64,000 nucleotides of DNA from Limnanthes douglasii subsp. nivea (lineage: Eukaryota > Streptophyta > Magnoliopsida > Brassicales > Limnanthaceae): the NCBI GenBank assembly GCA_036936605.1, contig JAUPFV010000002.1, positions 129,440,376 to 129,504,375 of the forward strand, in the 5' to 3' direction. Below, one piece after another: positions 33,701 to 46,019 of this stretch. Position numbers and translations under genes: made by a program. Position 1 is the stretch's first letter. Every line of letters starts with the position of its first letter. Below the pieces are notes generated by a model. That model saw only the letters and a list, made by a program, of their open reading frames with translations. It was not told the origin of the DNA and did not search any database.

Positions 33701-34802
33701 AATGTTTTTCCTTCTTTTTTTGGAAGCATAAGCATGATAGGCTTTGGTATTGCGATCACCATCTCTGAGCCAAGAATTGTAGCATTTCTGTTTCGAGAAA
33801 TCTTCCTCATTTCTTAAATCCTGGAAATGCAGACTAATAGCTTTGTTAAGATTACATTTGGAAGAGTTATAGTTATTCAAAATATAAAGTCTTTCCATTT
33901 TTTCAACATTCTTTTCAGTTTCTTTAATTTTTCTAAAGATGTTACCAAACTAGTTGACGTTCCAGACTTTTAAGCACTTTTTAAGTCTCTTCAACTTAAA
34001 CCAAAAGATTTCATTTGGAGCACCATTGATTTTGAGATTCCAATTCTGTTTTACCACACTTAAAAAAGAATCATGATTAGTCCACATACTTATGAATTTG
34101 AAGCTCTTGTTTTTGTTATCAGAATTATTTGAATTGTTTTGAAAAGCAGAGATTAAAAGAGGAGCATGGTTAGAACAGGTTCTGACCATGTGAAGAACCC
34201 AAGTTTTGCTGAAATTATCAGCCCAAGTGCTATTGAACATTACTCTGTCTAACCTTTTCCACTTTGTATTTCTGTTCCAGGTGAATTTCTAACCAGCATA
34301 ACCGGCGTCCTCCAAGTGGCAGTCACTCATAATCTCACAAAGTCATCGATGTTTTTTTGACAAATAACAGAGCACCCAATGTGCTCATCAATAGCAGCAA
34401 TAATATTGTAATCGCCCATTGTGATCCATCCTTTATCAGTTGAAGCTGATTTTCCTAATTGATCCCATAAGCTTAACATTTGACTTCTTTGGCATTTAAC
34501 GTATACCACTGTAAAGAAAAAAGGATTTTCGAAACCAGAGTAATCAACTTTCATATGCACAGATTGATCACGACTAAAGAGCATAGTAATACATGATTCA
34601 TTATTCCAGAACATACAGATTTTATTAGAATTATTAGAAGAGTAATTAATGAAACCCACCTTCATAGCAAATTCACTTATCTTGCTGGGATTATTCATCG
34701 GTTCTTGTATAGCCAGGATCTTGTAATTCAATTTGTAGATTAATGTCACCAACTGTTAGTTTGTTGTTGATGCCACGAACATTCTAGTTAAGAATCCTTA
34801 TC
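30765..34802 (-). pseudogene. LINE ORF2: endonuclease, reverse transcriptase, RNase H
   Basis: The endonuclease starts near 34802 (NVRGINNK, preceded by a TAG where Trp is usual). It includes ILAIQEPMNN and WITMGDYNIIAAIDEHIG, the catalytic signatures of the EEP fold. RT begins near 33574 (SVAGIDGYNILFYKSCW). The catalytic FADD is at 32814-32825 within IAFADDILIF. 32744-31602 holds the conserved L1 C-terminal region (LSYGGRLSLTSSVLMAIPCYW, then KWTAKW-type zf-RVT context with CQLCANC). RNase H spans 31266-30770 (LNIDDSCLHNGEANGG, then LAAEARTLLEGL and NQAADWTAKW). There are several frameshifts and stops. Confidence 0.87.
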
Positions 34803-35003
34803 ATTATCAAATAATGATTTGTACCTATTGTTTGTCTCCAAATATTTCAAAGATTTTATAACAAATCTGTTTTGATTTTTGATTTTCCTGACAACTTTGA
34901 ATTTTTTGTTCAAGATGACATTAAAGTCATGTTCATGAGATTGAGCTTTTCTCAACGACGTTATTGGATTGCTTCCAACGTTATCTTGAGCAGGAGAGTG
35001 TCT

Positions 35004-35945
35004 TCAAAGATCCATCAAATCATTATCTTGATTGATGTTCTGATGAGTGGCATAGTTTAACATTTGGATAGCTTTATTATTTTCTCTTTCTTCAGGGGTG
35101 GAGACCTCTTTGTTGTTAATATTTCTCTGATTATATTCAGAAGGAGCTTGATTGTTTAATTCCAGATTATCATTGTGGTCATTACCCTCAGTTGACTTGT
35201 TATCTTTGTTGTGAATGTCTTGAACATCAATGGAATTGATCTTAGGTATTTTACTGAGATTTTGAATCCTAATCGGATCAAGATCTTTCTTTCTGTTAGA
35301 CATATTCAGCAGTGTAGGCTTGTTGATATCTTTTTCAGCATTTTCTTCAGTTACTTTCTTTTGAGTCTTCTTGTATTCCAAGATTTTAAGGCCCATGTGA
35401 TGACATTGAATGCAATAGACTGGAATATTTTTGTAATTTAAAGTTAACCAGCATCCATCATTAATTCCAAATCCTATCCATATTCTGTTATGAAGCGTTT
35501 TTTAAATGTCTAATTCCACGAGAACAAAAGCAACATTCTGGTATGCTCTGTTATTCTCTGGAACTTCAATTTTGTATGGAGTACCTAAAGAAGCGGAAAT
35601 ATTATACAGAATTTGTTTTTACATGAATTCGGGTAATTTCTGGATGCTAATCCACACCAATGAGATCGAGCTTTCCTTTTTTCCATTGAATTCAGGATTC
35701 TAGTAAAGCAATCACATAACAGAGCCATTAATATTCCATATACTTTTAGACCATAATTTGATGACATCTTCCTTAAGTCAAACTCAACGAATATGTGACG
35801 AGAGTCCCAGACCACCAAACTATAAACACCTTTAAATTTGAAAGAATTCAGAAAGTGACTTAACTCAGAATTCTTAGGCAAACCATTCAAAAAATCTGTT
35901 GTCGGATTTTTTGCCGCTCTAACAATAAACGTTACTAGAGAACAT
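35004..35945 (-). pseudogene. LINE ORF1: DUF4283-like domain and degenerate zinc knuckle
   Basis: 35945-35585 encodes SELSHFLNSFKFKGVYSLVV and WDSRHIFVEFDLRKMSSNYG, matching the DUF4283-type domain of plant LINE ORF1. Near 35440-35390 YCIQCHHMGL looks like a decayed CCHC knuckle (Cys-x2-Cys kept, His and last Cys lost). 35396-35004 is a Lys/Asn/Asp-rich tail. ORF1 normally binds the element RNA. The frames are broken by stops. Confidence 0.78.
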
Positions 35946-35963
35946 CAAGCGCAATTTGCTGCT

Positions 35964-37637
35964 ATGCCTCGTTTTGACCTTGTTCTACGCACCAGACCAT
36001 CATTTCCATGGGTGCTTCACTACAGACGCATGATCACATCAACACCTCCGGATTCAACCGTGTTTTCTCTGCTACACCAATGCACAGACCACAAAACCAT
36101 AACCCTTACTCATGGTTTCATGATCACGAGAGGTCTCGATCTTGACAACCTTTTTCTCGGTTCCTTCATTGATGTTTGTTCCTCTCTCGGATTTCATGCT
36201 TACGCATCTTCGGTTTTTAAGCACCAGAAAAAACCTAATACCTATCTCTATAACACCATTATTAAGGCTCTCTGTGTTGCAGACTCTGCTACAGAAGCTG
36301 TTCTCGTTTTCAACGGTATTAGATTTGCGGGGTTGAGACCTGATACGTACTCTTTCCCTTTTGTGTTGAAAGCTGTCATGAGATTATCGGATACTAAATT
36401 GGGAATACAGGTTCACTGTCAAATGGTGGTCTCTGGGGTGGTATCTCATGTTCACGTGGTTACCGCCATTGTTCAAATGTACTCGAGTTTCTTTCAGGTT
36501 TGCGAGGCGGAGAAGCTGTTTGATGAAATGCTCGTGAGAGATACTGCTCTCTGGAATGCCATGCTTGCCGGTTACGCTAAGGTTGGTAAGATGGACGAAG
36601 CTCTTGAGTTGTTGGATAGAATGGACCCATCTGTGAGGACTGTGATTTCTTGGACTTGCGTGGTTGCTGGGTATGCTCAGATGGATTGTTCCCATGAAGC
36701 TATAGCGGTATTTCGAAGAATGTTGGTCGAGAATGTGCAGCCTGATGAAGTCGCATTGGTGTCTGTGCTATCAGCTTGTGCTCATCTCGGTGACCTCAAG
36801 CTAGGTGAGTGGATTCATCAGTATGCTATAAGGCATGAATTTAATGAAAGGGTTTCTCTCAATAATGCACTTATAGACACATATGCCAAGTCTGGTAAGA
36901 TAGGCAAGGCTTTGAAAGTATTTGAGAATATGAAGAATAGAAGTGCCGTTAGTTGGACGACGATGATTGTTGCATTGGCCATGCATGGTTTTGGCTGTGA
37001 AGCTCTTCAGATGTTTTCTCAGATGGAAGGAGTTGGAGTTAAACCAAATGACATTACTTTTGTTGCAATTCTTTCTGCTTGCAGCCACGTCGGATTGGTT
37101 GAGTTGGGTCACTGGTATTTCAACATGATGACGTCAACCTACATGATTGAACCAAAGATTGAGCACTATGGCTGCATGATTAATTTACTCGGGCGTGCTG
37201 GTTTACTCGATGAAGCACAACAATTAGTTAGTAAGATGCCATTTGAGGCCAACACAGCTATATGGGGTTCTCTTCTTGCTGCTTCTAGTATGCATGGGGA
37301 TCTTGAGCTTGGAGAGTGTTCTCTGCAACATCTGATAAAGTTGGAGCCCCATAATAGTGGAAATTATGCACTTTTATCGAATATGTACTCTTCTCTAGGT
37401 AGATGGAATAAGTCCCGGATGATAAGGAATAAAATGAGGGACCAAGGTGTGAAAAAGATGCCTGGTTGGAGCTCCATTGAAGTCGGTAACAAAGCTCAGA
37501 AATTTATTGCTGGAGACACGTCACATCCTCAGTTCACTTACATTCATGAAACTCTATTGGGACTGGATCTGCGGCCAAAGATCACCAAGCATTGGCAACA
37601 AGACTCTTGCGAACTGTTTGAATTTGATGACAGATAA
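35964..37637 (+). CDS. PLS-class pentatricopeptide repeat protein (E/E+ type)
   Basis: Intact intronless gene of 557 codons from ATG 35964, as usual for plant PPR genes. About ten PPR-type repeats cover residues 55-430, with recurrent signatures such as NTIIKALCVADSATEAVLVF, ALWNAMLAGYAKVGKMDEAL, ISWTCVVAGYAQMDCSHEAI and NDITFVAILSACSHVGLVEL. An E motif (about 430-500; IWGSLLAASSMHGDLELGE to KKMPGWSSIEV) and a short E+ region (VGNKAQKFIAGDTSHPQ) follow. There is no DYW domain. Such proteins usually go to mitochondria or plastids and specify C-to-U RNA editing sites. The N-terminus is basic and Ser/Thr-rich, fitting a targeting peptide. It resembles the Arabidopsis At5g56310 type, but orthology is unproven. 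Its upstream DNA is occupied by the LINE. Confidence 0.93.
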   Translation: MPRFDLVLRTRPSFPWVLHYRRMITSTPPDSTVFSLLHQCTDHKTITLTHGFMITRGLDLDNLFLGSFIDVCSSLGFHAYASSVFKHQKKPNTYLYNTIIKALCVADSATEAVLVFNGIRFAGLRPDTYSFPFVLKAVMRLSDTKLGIQVHCQMVVSGVVSHVHVVTAIVQMYSSFFQVCEAEKLFDEMLVRDTALWNAMLAGYAKVGKMDEALELLDRMDPSVRTVISWTCVVAGYAQMDCSHEAIAVFRRMLVENVQPDEVALVSVLSACAHLGDLKLGEWIHQYAIRHEFNERVSLNNALIDTYAKSGKIGKALKVFENMKNRSAVSWTTMIVALAMHGFGCEALQMFSQMEGVGVKPNDITFVAILSACSHVGLVELGHWYFNMMTSTYMIEPKIEHYGCMINLLGRAGLLDEAQQLVSKMPFEANTAIWGSLLAASSMHGDLELGECSLQHLIKLEPHNSGNYALLSNMYSSLGRWNKSRMIRNKMRDQGVKKMPGWSSIEVGNKAQKFIAGDTSHPQFTYIHETLLGLDLRPKITKHWQQDSCELFEFDDR

Positions 37638-38835
37638 AGTATTATTGCTGTAAACATATTTTTAAACATAATCTTTTATGAAGATTTTGGTCGTCTAGCA
37701 AATTCAGTGAACCAGCTCAAGTACCAGCTGAAGATGTGCGAGCCTCCATATACAAAATTAAGATCCACTCTGAGTTCGATACATCAGTTGAGCCTGCATG
37801 TTGGCTTCCATAGAACATTTGTTCTGTCCCTACAACAGGCAGGTATATTTTAAGCATCCTTTTCTTCAATTTTTCTATGATTTGCCACTCTCAAAGTTCA
37901 TTCAGCCTCTGAGATTCATCTCGTCATTCTGATGTTTCTCAAGATATACATGCTAACCTTTTTAGTAAAGAGAGAAGGGTGTCTCCTAACTTATTGTTTG
38001 TGAGAAAATCATTCTTTATTTAAGCGGAGACTTTATTTGCAGGTTATACATCAATTCCGTACATGTTGGTTTCCTGATAAGCTAACCTTGTGTCCACTGG
38101 AGTCTAAACGGCATCAGGTTACTAGACTATCTACAGAACTTGCAACGGTCATTCTCATGATGCCTTTACATTGAAACCTCAGAACAAGACATGAATAGGG
38201 TTTATTTAGCGAGATGGCGAATATCTTACGAGTTATTTGTTTAATAACCTATATCATACAGATCAAAAGACAAAAACATATAAATCTACAAGGACCAAAC
38301 ATGTTGTCAATTATACAGTCTAAATATTATCATATTCTTGTTAGGTATATCTTCACATGTAGGAGCGGGAACTGGAGCTTACCCTCCAGATACCCTTAGA
38401 AAATATTCCACGAAAGCATCTTCATATGCCTCACTTATAGAAGTTATTTCTGGCTCGTAACATTGCTTTAGGCAGAGTTAACCTGTTTCGTAACTCTTTA
38501 AGGGATATATATTATGGCACTGTGGTCGAAGGAGCATTTAGTCTCATCATATCCATATCTGTGCCTTTACTTCTTTCTCTCTTTCTATATGGCTGGTTTA
38601 TAGTGTTAAGCCATAGAAGAAGTCATGATCCAAACCACAAGCATGGAACCCCAATCCTAGAAGAGCACATATGCAAAAAACGTGAACTCTGTGTTTTAGC
38701 TCGTAGAACATTCCTGCTCAAAATACAACAGAAGCAAATTACAATGTTAGAGACTTGAAGTTGCTTGGACAAAAAAATAAGTAGAAGCTTGTTATCCTCA
38801 GGTGTCATCTGAGAAGGAATGAATTTGACTTGGAA
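37638..38835. other. PPR 3' flank and intergenic DNA
   Basis: About 1.2 kb between the PPR stop and the kinesin stop. It should hold both 3' UTRs, since the two genes converge. I see no further gene; short frames such as 38214-38399 and 38522-38758 have no recognisable content. Confidence 0.5.
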
Positions 38836-41800
38836 CTAAGTCAAAGCCACTGGGTTCTTACCTTTGGTCTCTAATCTTCTTTGTGACTGAACACGTGGCA
38901 CTGCTGGATCCTTTTCACTTGTATCGTCCACATATAAAGTTCTTTGAGGTCCTGGTATGATGAAACCAGTATCTTGTCGTGAGGATTGAGGAAAGGTATG
39001 CTTGTTTTCTTCTGAGATGATGGTCTGAGATGATGGTCTTCTCCTTCTTGCAAGGATCCGATCTCCTTTTCCTGAAGGTTTCTTTTCGGTACCTGGTTTT
39101 CTTCTACTGCAAATTGTTGGACTCATAAATCCAGGAACCCTTGCTGATAGGAGTAGTCTGGCTTTACTATTTAGGTCATCTGATCTCTTTTCTGCGGACT
39201 GACGGAAATCCTTCTGTAGCTCTTCCAAAGACGGTGTCCCCCTTGTGAGACTTTCTAATTTCCCATTTAGTTCTTGGATGTTTTTTTTCACTTGTTGGCA
39301 TTCATCTTCAACACTTTCTATCCTCAGCCGTAGATTTATCATTGCAGCGTCTTTTCTGCATCTTTCTTCCTGAGGTTTGCTTAGTTAATCTTAGTGTCTC
39401 ACTAGGTTGAAGTTGAAAACTTGTCTATAATGTGAGAGAAAATACTTCTGTAGCAACTAATAATAAAGGGTTTAAGATTTTGAATATCTCAGAATAACAA
39501 GGTAACTCACATTATGACTTGGTTCTGTAGGCTTAATGACAATATTTAGGTTGATTTTTGGAATACTAGTTTATAGGCTAGTGCTTCAGAATTTCCTATC
39601 CCGTGTACTAGGATCAGGATATATGTTTACACTAGATTCTGATGGAGCTTGCTTCATATATATTATGTTAAAGGGATACGTAGTTTCCTACTGGCTGCAT
39701 GGTTTAGTTGTTTTTATATTCTTCTATTGACTATTATAACTTTGCATACTACGTTTTATCAAATTTAAAAATACACCTTTGCAAATTGCTAATCAAGTAA
39801 AATGTAATTAAAATCGGGAAAGTAAATAAATGAAGTAGCTGAATGTAATGGAGCAATTGTATCGTGAAGTTTGTCTGTAGATCCAAGAACATTGTGTTAG
39901 AAATTCCTAAGAATATGAAATTCATGAAGCTACGTATATACGTGTATACTTACGTTTGAAGCCTTGTGTCCCAGATGAGTGTTTTTTACTCTTGTCGCAA
40001 AATTCAGAGAACATATTGTTTCACGCAAATCTTCTTCTTTGGAACTGATATGTACAAGCATCAGTGTTTTTGATTCCCCGCCTAGATAGGCATAAGTAAG
40101 ACAACAGCATTCTGTTAGCATTTATTCCAAAAACATTATATTTTCCACATTAACAAGAACAGGTAGAATTAATAAATCGTGTCATGTTACTTGAAATATT
40201 TTCAGGATTGCTGCAATTAATTGTCAACTTCAGCTTCCAGCTCCCAAGCTATTATAAGGTAAGAAATCACATTTGTGCTAAGAAAATGGTGCAAGATTTT
40301 CATAACTTTTATCTCAAAGTGAACTATAAGATGGATGGCCAAATTCGCTATTCGCCTATTACATTTGTGAAGAAGATATATTACCTAAAGAATCTTTGAG
40401 TATGTGTGTCAGCTTGCTGTTCCTGTGAAAGGAAAACATTAGAGATTTAAGATTCTATCATATGGCACTTGACAATTCAACTTTTGCCTAGCAAATCTAA
40501 AGGAATCAGAGCATTAGTCTAAAATAAAGCATTTCGTCTTCCTAGATTACCTGTAAGGTATATGTGCCATTTTGGTTTGAAGTCCATAAATGACATCTGC
40601 AAGAGCAGAGAGTGTGACGAATTAATGGCCTTTCCTTCATCTAGCCGTCTTCCGCAGGCCTTTGTCTTCATCACACGCTCACTTCCTCCCAAGTCTACTA
40701 ACCATAATTTATTAGTCTCTTGGCATCTCTCATGGGTGTTGGAAGAAGTGAGTAACATCCGGATCATACTAGTTGATGGAGTGCCAAAGCAGTAACAGAA
40801 GGATCCAGGTTAGAACATAGCAGATTATGACAATGTCTAGGGTGAGTGTAAACAAAAACAAAAAGAAGCTGATAATAAATCTGTCTGTTACGTAGAAGGC
40901 TGTTCGGTTTTGGTTTTAGCCTAATGAAAACCGGAATGGATCCAAAAAACCCCACCAACACCTAAAAACAGGGTATGTTTGTATATATTCTTTATATAAA
41001 CTAAACATTATGTATAAATCTAGATCTATATTTTATATCTAATTGTTGACGGGCTTAATAGACATATAATTTTGTTGCAAAAAATTGTCCAAATTTATTT
41101 TGTTTATTTGTGTTTTTACTTAATAACTTGGCCTTTGTCTAGCCCAAAAACCGATAAATCAAAACCATAAAAAATACATTTTTGTATATAAAAAACCGGC
41201 TTTGTTTTTGTAAATCAAATTCTTTCTGTTTGGATTAAATATTTTATAAAATCCTACCCAACCACAGGTGACTAAAGAACCGTCGAAGCTATTATTACCA
41301 ATGAGATCTACTTGAAGTTGTATTTGAATCTGTAGAGGCTGTTGATCTGAGCTGACACCCTAATCTATACAGCTTTAAAGCTTGGTTGATGTCACGTACA
41401 TGGACTGTCGCAAGATTTTCAATTTCCATGCCTCCCTTGCGATCTGTCCGAACTGAAAGGCTGCAATTGAGACAATGTAGTTAGGAATCATTTAGTACGT
41501 ATAATTTATTTATCTGTAAACTGACCCTGCCTACTTACCAGGATGATGTGGAGTCCAAAGATTTGGTTAGTTGAGTGACAAGTAAGTCTTTGATATTTCC
41601 CAAGTATATTTCGAGCATACTGAAGCTGATGAGGAATTTATCGTTACTGGCCTTAAGTAGTCCCTCGATTACACGCGGCACTAGTCCAGGAGAAGCTGGA
41701 GTACCTTCCTATGCTGTTGCAGGAAACAGCAAATACTTTATAGATATATGTATACTGTTTAGGTGGATCTAATGTTTTTGGCTTATAACATCAAAAAAGC

Positions 41801-43002
41801 TTAAGGTACTTATCTTTTCTCTCTATATTTTTGTCACCGGATTCTTCGCCATAGACATTAGTTTTATACACATGTTACTTTTACTTGAGATTTCGTATTT
41901 AACTTTAAAAATTACTTTTTGATGAAACGCCAAAATACTTAAGACTACAAAAGTTTATTTTCTTTTGGATTATAAGCTGGATATCAAACAGGACCCTAAC
42001 TCATCTACTTATATATGGTATCGGGAGGGAAAGGAAGAAAAGGGTATTCGAAAGGAAAATATCCTCCCTCTCACAAGTCAACAAAGACTGGTAGGTTATA
42101 GAACTCAAGCTAGAGGCATTTGGATGTAGCTTATAATCTGTTATAGATGTCAAATGAATTGTAATGTTATATGTTGTCTTTCTTAAATGTGCAGATGCCA
42201 TTTTGGAGAAGAGGAATCAAGTCGAATGGAAATGACTAAAGGCGATATCATCATAAAAGACCATATTCAAGCTTTGTATCAAGTCCAACCGTGGTACTTT
42301 TGTTTTTATCAATGTTTTAAAGTTCTTTCAGCTTCAAACATGAAAGGTTCTCACCATAGTGAAAGTCTTTCCTGTGCCAGTCTGCCCATGCGCGAAAAGA
42401 CAAGCATTGTATCCATCGATTACCGACTTGATTACTGGTTCGATTTCAGAAAATACTTCATCTAGAAATATAAGTGATCCACTTAGCATGTGTTTCAGTT
42501 TAATAGATCAAACACTCACAATTAAGAACTCGAATCACCTTGTGATGCATCTGGGTGGAACACCTCGTCAAAACTGTAACTTTTGCTCTTATTTTTGTCC
42601 ACTCGTAGGAAAACGTTACTTGCGTCTGAAGTTACAGATCTTTCTAAACTATTTTGTTCTTTAGCCGGTCTAATACGGCAAAATACACGAATGTTACCTA
42701 AGAGGATGTTACAAGCAGAAAACTGAGTGAGTTAAATCGTAACGTATGAGTTCGAAAATTCATCAACGATAATTTCAAAAAAAATAATTTTACCTTTCAA
42801 ATCTAAGAAATCATTCAAAAGCTGCCTCCTTAGAATGTTCAATTGTATTGTACATAAAGTTAAGGAAGAGATCTTTTCTGTAAACATGAAAAGTTAGTTT
42901 ATGTATATTTCGTCTCATGAATAAAATCAGTAAAAGAAGAAGGTTGATACCTTTTATAATGGAAATGGTAGATTCATCATCTTCAGATGCTAGATTCTTC
43001 AT
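38836..43002 (-). pseudogene. KIN-14 family kinesin gene, ten exons, 2-bp frameshift in the motor
   Basis: Exons on the minus strand: 43002-42951, 42877-42794, 42697-42539, 42461-42355, 41708-41539, 41460-41299, 40768-40551, 40422-40385, 40081-39954, 39369-38836. All have GT-AG borders and compatible phases. The motor starts at GNIRVFCRIRP (exon 3); the P-loop [11 protein letters not shown] is in exon 4, TSSRSH (switch I) in exon 6, VDLGGSER (switch II) in exon 7 and NSKLTHILKDSLG in exon 8. The coiled neck precedes the motor (EKISSLTLCTIQLNILRRQL), the C-terminal-motor arrangement of minus-end-directed KIN-14 kinesins. The tail is coiled coil then basic. Exon 7 has an extra AC near 40612-40617 (tcaCACtctc) that shifts the frame inside the conserved NxSLSALADV motif; without it the model gives about 549 residues. 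It is either a recent pseudogene or a base-call error. Confidence 0.85.
40611..40617 (-). other. Frameshifting dinucleotide in kinesin exon 7
   Basis: Minus strand reads TCACACTCTC where the family motif SLSAL needs TCACTCTC. Before it the frame gives KAINSS; after it, only the other frame gives DVIYGLQTKMAHIPYR and the correct exon 8 phase. A duplicated AC explains both. Confidence 0.8.
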
Positions 43003-45130
43003 TTTTTATAATTTCAAACTGAGTTAACCGGAGAAGAAAATATATAAAAGTTTGTGATCGGGTGGTTGTAAAGATGAAACATACTTAGAATGTTGGTTTA
43101 ATACTTGAAAAATCTTTTAATGAAGAAACAACAAATGTTAGACCAAGACAACATTCATGAACACTAGTAATATTAATTTAATATTTTGATTATTAAGGAG
43201 CAGTTTACGTTAACAACATGCAATATTATATGATTTGACTCGTAAAATTTTGTGTATTTTCCAAACACAGACCAATGAATAGTAAAGCAGTATAAATTAA
43301 GTATATATTGGTGACTTTCGAGCAACCTTAAACAACATAACTAGCTTCTTGTCAACGTCCGAGGCAAACTAAAACTCTGTTCATTGGTGATTTTTTATTA
43401 TTTTAGGAAAACTACACTATTGCTATGGCTAATGCTTACTTTGAGATATATGCACGCCATCATTACTATTATAAGCAAGATCCACAAACAGATTGATTAG
43501 ATTCAAAAAGCCGGACAAAATGTGTTAATTTTAGTTACAAATGCTAAAAGATTTAATGAAAAGAGAAATACCTTTTTATCTCTCTCTTCCTTTCTCGCGC
43601 TTTCTCGGTCTCCTCCATCCTCGACAATCGTCTGATTTTTTTTGTGGATCTTCTCATCCAACAGACTTAACTATCTTTATATTTTTTTCCAAATATATCA
43701 TCATTGGTCAAGAAACCGTGAAAATTGATATACTCAATACGGAAATAAAAAATATAAAAAATTAAGATTAGTCACATAAAATACATATAAAATTTTAAAC
43801 TAATTTTAAAACAAATTAAATATAAACATTATCAAGTAGAGTGAATTTTTTAAAATATTTACTTTTATAAATCAAATTTTGAATGACTTTTTCTAAAAGA
43901 TATTAAAAAAATAAAGTAGAATAATAAATTTGTTGGTGTTGCACCGTCGGTGCAAGGGTACAACGACTTTTTACCATTTTTGTTTTTCAGTTTCCTGTAC
44001 CTCTTCACTTATAATCTTTGCGGTCTGTATGGATCATAAATTTGAATCATAACAATGTTAAGAGTGAGTAAACTTATCATTTATCCCATATCGCTTAGAC
44101 TGAACAAGTACTTACAATATATAAGTGAATGAAATATCTCAACTAATGTGAGACCTTTTGAGTTTGAATCAAGAGCAAATAATCAGATTGTGTTTCACTA
44201 CCTTGGGCAAAATTATTGGAAAAACATTCAAAAAGGATTAGTAGAATTATCATGAACACTTTATGCAGATAGCATATTCCGAGCCATTTAAACTATTGAT
44301 CTCTCCTTTCTCTCTGAAACCCCATTTGAGCCATTTAAACTTATGTTTTATTCCTTCGTCACTTCAAATTATGTCGAATGCTCCTCTTCTTTTACTTCTA
44401 GTACACTTTCATAGGTTGATCATTTTGCTTATCAAATAAAGCTTTGAAACTCTTGAAACACTTGAGTACTTCTCATCTCCGCCTAATAAAATAACCCTAT
44501 TTATTATAATTATGCTGCAAGTATCAAATAATAAGAAATATACTATTCTACTTAATGACTTTGACGTCCATAGGAACCTATACATATGAGTGGATCAACT
44601 CCGATGTGCTAGAGGCTCTAGACTCATAGTATGTAGGACATTTGACCCTATGTTACTCACCAATCATGCAATTAGAACAAATAATGTTAACCTTTACTAC
44701 CACTGTTGGTAAACTACTCAACAGTTTTATTACATAAGTGTTGAAGAAGTTTTACTTGTAATAGATCTTTACGATTTCACAAACTTCTTTATTACAAACT
44801 CTAATGACACGAAGATCTCAACTGGATAAACATATCTCTAGCCAATACCTAGGTGAAGAAGTTAGCGACTTCGTCTTCACTTAAACATTACAGTAGCTTA
44901 GTGAACCTTTGTTGATATGCCTTTTTTTATGAAATTGTGTTTGCATTGTATACTGTTGTTATAACACATTTCTTGTTAAATAATATATGCACAGTTTCTT
45001 TAACATTCATTCCTATGACATTAGTAATGTAACACAGAATATTCGATCTCTGCAACAATATTCTTATTTCTTTGTACATTGACTGAGCTCTTCTATAGAA
45101 TTAGAAAATAAAACAATAAAAGTCGAGTAA
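43003..45130. other. AT-rich intergenic DNA
   Basis: No gene recognised. The only structure of note is a perfect 8-bp-arm hairpin at 43939-43955 (ttgcaccg t cggtgcaa). Short frames here have no family signature. Confidence 0.5.
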
Positions 45131-45134
45131 GCAT

Positions 45135-45410
45135 TTCACCTTTCTTTGACCACTGTTGATGGACCAAAATTCCCATGTAATTTAGACGTAAAATTTGCAT
45201 ATGCAAAACCACATAAAGGCAGTGCACCATGAACCAATGATAAAGTCGTCTCTTCACGCCCAAAATTATTGGCATCTAAGAATATGGGATATGGCCAAGC
45301 CAGGAATGGTTGTGCACGTTATAGGCCGTACTGGCGTAATGTCAGAATTCGTAGTTCATCTTCTCTCCTTTCATAGGCTTGAGTTATTTGAGCATGCCGT
45401 GACTCGGAAG
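45135..45410 (-). pseudogene. Unidentified gene fragment
   Basis: Minus-strand frames look coding: [20 protein letters not shown], a stop, then [20 protein letters not shown] and PLCGFAYANFTSKLHGNFG to VVKER. The composition is protein-like and unlike the AT-rich surroundings. It may belong to the same source gene as 46020-46330. I do not recognise the family. Confidence 0.45.
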
Positions 45411-45639
45411 TAAATGTGTTTATACAAAGTTAGTTATACTTAAGTGCCACTATTAAATTTTGTGTGTATCGTCCATGGATTCACAAAATGTTGCCAACGA
45501 CACAACAAAAACACCACTTAATTGAGCAGTTTATCTGCTAAAAAAACTCAAGATGACCTTATTTATTATGAACAGCAGGAGCCACAATCATAGTATGTGC
45601 GGAAATAAACAATATAGGATAGCAGATGTTATAACTTAC

Positions 45640-45886
45640 ACTTGAAAATGCACCGTGAGAATAAGCAAGACCTTCAAGTCTAATTGGGAATTTGCATCAC
45701 AAGATCCAACTGTGTTCTGAATCTTGAAATCCTGTGAGACAAAGAAGCCATTAATTTAAATTGATGAAAAATCCAAAGCCATGCAGAAAGCAAACTCCTC
45801 TTGGTTGAAATATAAACATTCAAATTGAAAGGAAACATTACCTTGAACTTAGCTGGAAAACCAAGTTTCTGAATGATCCTTGCATA
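45640..45886 (-). pseudogene. TATA-binding protein gene fragment (two exons, 1-bp deletion)
   Basis: Exon 45886-45842 encodes YARIIQKLGFPAKFK exactly in phase. An intron with GTAATG donor and CTCACAG acceptor follows. Exon 45731-45640 encodes DFKIQNTVGSCD and then, one base out of frame, KFPIRLEGLAYSHGAFSS. Both are invariant blocks of the TBP core domain. The second exon is 92 bp where 31 codons (93 bp) are expected; the missing base is in the Val codon after GSCD. No exon for the rest of TBP is nearby. Retained introns show the fragment moved as DNA. It is a broken copy of the general transcription factor gene. Confidence 0.85.
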
Positions 45887-46019
45887 CTGAAACTCACAAA
45901 TATAGTGTTACCATAAAAAATCCTTGAGCATAATGCATATATGTATATAAACAAAATTGATTATGATCCAAATATCTTCTCTTGACACTTATAACCTAAC
46001 ACTTTCTACATTGTGCATA

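Larger units (their letters stand above)
30220..35955 (-). mobile_element. L1-type LINE retrotransposon, decayed
   Basis: On the minus strand the order is ORF1, endonuclease, reverse transcriptase, zinc-finger C-terminal region and RNase H, as in plant L1 elements that carry an RNase H. The 5' side ends within about 80 bp of the PPR start codon. The 3' end is not clear: no oligo(A) tail or TSD was found, and the 30220-30765 boundary is approximate. Frames are broken throughout, so it is inactive. Confidence 0.85.
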
